The position numbers were made by a program, and so were the translations under genes. Of a stretch of DNA of 45,432 bases, positions 43,513 to 45,432 are shown piece after piece. This stretch comes from Chromatiaceae bacterium (lineage in GTDB: Bacteria > Pseudomonadota > Gammaproteobacteria > Chromatiales > Chromatiaceae), in assembly GCA_013426805.1 (NCBI GenBank), contig JACDZG010000054.1:1-45432 (forward strand). The letters are read 5' to 3'. Positions within the stretch are counted from its first letter, which is position 1. Each line of letters begins with the position of its first letter. The notes below the pieces were generated by a model that saw only the letters and a program-made list of their open reading frames with translations, made no database searches and had not been told where the DNA came from.

Positions 43513-44781
43513 TCAGGCGCGGACCTCGCCGTTTCCCAGGACCACGAATTTCAGCGAGGTCAGCCCCTCCAGACCCACCGGTCCGCGGGCGTGGAATTTG
43601 TCCGTGCTGATGCCGATTTCGGCGCCCAGGCCATACTCGAAGCCGTCGGCGAAACGGGTGGAGGCGTTGACCATGACCGAACTGGAGTCGACTTCGCGCA
43701 GGAAGCGGCGGGCGCGGCCGTAATCCTCGGTGACGATGGCGTCGGTATGCGCCGAGCCATAGCGGGCGATGTGGTCCATGGCCGCATCCAGACCATCCAC
43801 GACCCGGATCGACAGGATCGGCGCCAGGTACTCGGTGGCCCAGTCCGCTTCGGTGGCCGCCAGGACCGTGGGCAGGAGCTCACGGGTGCGCGGGCAGCCG
43901 CGCAGTTCCACGCCTTTCTCCCGCAGGGCGGCGGCGATGGGCGGCAGCAGCGACGGTGCCGCGGCCGCGTCCACCAGCAGGGTCTCCAAGGTATTGCAGG
44001 TGCCGTAGCGCTGGGTCTTGGCGTTCAGGGTGATGCGCAACGCCTTTTCCGGATCGGCCGCGGCGTCGAGATAGACATGGCAAATCCCGTCCAGGTGTTT
44101 GATCACGGGCACGCGCGCTTCGCGGCTGATACGCTCGATCAGGCTCTTGCCGCCGCGCGGGATGATCACGTCGATTGATTCCGGCATGGCGATCATGACC
44201 CCCACCGCGGCGCGGTCCGTGGTGGCGACCACCTGCACCCCGTCGCCGGGCAGTCCGGCCGCGTCCAGTCCCTCGCGGATACAGGCGGCGATGGCCTGAT
44301 TGGAGGCGAGCGACTCGGAGCCGCCGCGCAGCACCGTGGCGTTGCCCGATTTCAGGCAGAGTCCGGCCGCGTCTGCGGTTACGTTGGGGCGGGACTCATA
44401 AATGATCCCGATCACCCCGAGCGGCACGCGCATGCGGCCGACCTGGATGCCGGATGGACGGTAGTTCAGGTCCGAAATGGCGCCGATGGGGTCGGGCAGG
44501 GTGGCGATCTGGCGCAGGCCCTCGATCATGGCGTCGATGCGTCCGGGGGTGAGTTCGAGTCGGTCGAGCGCGGCGCTATCCAGCCCCTTGGCGGCGCCGG
44601 CGTCGAGATCGGCGCGGTTGGCCGCACTAATGGTGTCGCGCGCCTGGTCGATCCGTCGCGCGATCGCGCGCAAGGCGGCGTCCTTATCGCAGGTCGCGGC
44701 GCGGGCCAGCGCGCGCGAGGCCGAGCGGGCGCGCCGGCCCACCTCGGCCATATAGGCGTCGATGTCGGTGATCTGGGTCAT
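43513..44781 (-). CDS. proA: Glutamate-5-semialdehyde dehydrogenase
   Basis: A 422-residue enzyme of proline synthesis, which reduces gamma-glutamyl phosphate with [28 protein letters not shown] and [15 protein letters not shown] are classic ProA motifs. [18 protein letters not shown] and the catalytic Cys in [13 protein letters not shown] follow, and [16 protein letters not shown] ends the protein. The ATG at 44781 is chosen; a 58-residue extension upstream consists of low-quality sequence overlapping an IS4 scrap. The proB partner is not in the window. Confidence 0.93.
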   Translation of the reverse strand: MTQITDIDAYMAEVGRRARSASRALARAATCDKDAALRAIARRIDQARDTISAANRADLDAGAAKGLDSAALDRLELTPGRIDAMIEGLRQIATLPDPIGAISDLNYRPSGIQVGRMRVPLGVIGIIYESRPNVTADAAGLCLKSGNATVLRGGSESLASNQAIAACIREGLDAAGLPGDGVQVVATTDRAAVGVMIAMPESIDVIIPRGGKSLIERISREARVPVIKHLDGICHVYLDAAADPEKALRITLNAKTQRYGTCNTLETLLVDAAAAPSLLPPIAAALREKGVELRGCPRTRELLPTVLAATEADWATEYLAPILSIRVVDGLDAAMDHIARYGSAHTDAIVTEDYGRARRFLREVDSSSVMVNASTRFADGFEYGLGAEIGISTDKFHARGPVGLEGLTSLKFVVLGNGEVRA

Positions 44782-44869
44782 ACTGTGCTGCGCTGTCGAT
44801 CCGTGCTGGATCGCCTCAATGGTATACCTGGGGAGTATGCCGGGGACCGGAGACCGGGGCAACCGTTGG

Positions 44870-45110
44870 CGCTTGGGACCCTTGGGGCCAGGGCCCCGGT
44901 TTCCCGGGCCAGCGTCATGGGGATGTCCATCGGCAGCCGCTGTCGCGCTTTGCAATAGCCCCCGGTATCGCTGCGGCAGGGCGGCAGGTCCTGCGCCAAG
45001 CGCCGGACCGCCTCGCCATTAACGGTGCGTTGGCACGAGCGGTCCGCCGACAGCACCTGAGTGCAACACATCGCCAACACCTTCCTCTGCGGGAAGGGTG
45101 CGATCCAAAG
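44870..45110 (-). pseudogene. IS4-family transposase N-terminal fragment
   Basis: A minus-strand frame contains LAMCCTQVLSADRSCQRTV and [19 protein letters not shown] followed by LARETGAL. These are the conserved N-terminal region of a group of IS4 transposases (from memory). The DDE catalytic core is absent. The fragment's upstream end is interrupted at 45110 by the 202-bp MITE-like element. Confidence 0.7.
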
Positions 45111-45311
45111 TAACTACTCAGGTAGGCGATTTCGTGAAAACGTCAATTAGTACAGTTTGTTAGCGAGTTTCGACTTTCGCACACTCATCGCAACAACTTT
45201 GTAACGTATTGATGTTCATAGCGTCGCCCTGTTGCCGTAGTCCGTCGAGAGTCCGTCGCGCCAAGTCAATATCTCGATATTTCATGCGCTTGGATAGACC
45301 TGAGTAGTTAC
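45110..45311. mobile_element. 202-bp MITE-like element with 7-bp target duplication
   Basis: The ends are perfect 14-bp inverted repeats, GTAACTACTCAGGT (45110-45123) and ACCTGAGTAGTTAC (45298-45311). They are flanked by the direct repeat ATCCAAA (45103-45109 and 45312-45318). The inside is AT-richer than the flanks and has no ORF. It differs in ends and size from the element at 56-213. Confidence 0.75.
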
Positions 45312-45382
45312 ATCCAAAGATCCAAACTGATGAGGTAGCTTAAAATACAGTGGTAACCGTCTCCACACCCGAGGATCGCCCA

Positions 45383-45432
45383 ATGAGCACTGTGCTGCCC
45401 CCCAACGATGAGCGACTGCTGGCCCGACTGAA
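45383..45432 (+). CDS. Start of a gene that runs off the window
   Basis: An ATG at 45383 with GAGG ten bases upstream opens MSTVLPPNDERLLARL and is still open at the window end. It is too short to assign. Confidence 0.5.
   Translation, partial: MSTVLPPNDERLLARL

Noticed and set aside
44782-44955. 58-residue N-terminal extension of ProA
   Set aside because: The extension has no family similarity and overlaps the IS4 scrap; [15 protein letters not shown] fits the normal start.

Overview
The window is GC-rich proteobacterial DNA. The gene content (siroheme synthase, hydrogenase maturation genes, a Gly/Tyr-rich secreted protein resembling sulfur-globule proteins, a proteobacterial rsfS/nadD/proA set, dense palindromic repeats) fits a purple sulfur bacterium of the Chromatiaceae or a close gammaproteobacterial sulfur oxidiser. 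This is inference from gene style; no rRNA gene or other species-level marker is present.

Layout. (1) 1-1150 is a scrapyard: a 71-bp dispersed repeat split by a 158-bp MITE-like insertion, a sigma-54 activator fragment and a transposase-like fragment, followed by a small VanZ-like gene. (2) 1727-5921, minus strand: a two-gene operon for ATP citrate lyase, aclB (ATP-grasp subunit) then an unusually long aclA, the key enzyme of the reductive TCA cycle. (3) 6200-9900: decayed genes, a degenerate group II intron that carries an inverted pair of REP hairpins, an AT-rich secreted jelly-roll-like protein gene, and repeats. (4) 9923-20672, plus strand: a polysaccharide cluster with three GT4 glycosyltransferases around an AsnB-type amidotransferase, then UDP-xylose synthase, a GT2/GtrA pair and a multi-span GT-C-like protein. 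Almost every junction is a 1-8 nt stop/start overlap, including one for a 45-aa ORF at 18502-18639. (5) 20752-32774, minus strand: an ABC-transporter-dependent O-antigen locus (Wzm, Wzt, a sulfotransferase with a long coiled coil, a three-domain WbdA-like glycosyltransferase, a truncated methyltransferase, Gmd, Rmd, a GT4). (6) 33250-36446: an IS66 scrap, a PIN-aminotransferase fusion, a DUF302 protein and a sulfur-globule-like protein. (7) 36647-40102: hypB, hypA, a membrane protein with a HypC-like first six residues, and cysG. (8) 40181-44781: rhodanese, folA, rsfS, nadD, a MIF-family protein and proA. (9) The end holds an IS4 scrap, a second MITE-like element (202 bp) and the start of one more gene.

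How they work together. Region 5 reads as a complete route for a GDP-mannose and/or GDP-D-rhamnose homopolymer: Gmd and Rmd make the sugar nucleotide, GT4 enzymes and the WbdA-like polymerase build the chain, and Wzm/Wzt export it. No WbdD-type kinase/methyltransferase is present. Its place in the operon is taken by a sulfotransferase fused to a coiled coil with in-frame 35-residue repeats. I propose this as a sulfate-capping chain terminator with a molecular ruler, the most interesting candidate system in the window. The PIN-DegT fusion, the long AclA and the set of GTAG-footed REP hairpins with different cores are further items of note. No tRNA, rRNA or CRISPR array was seen.
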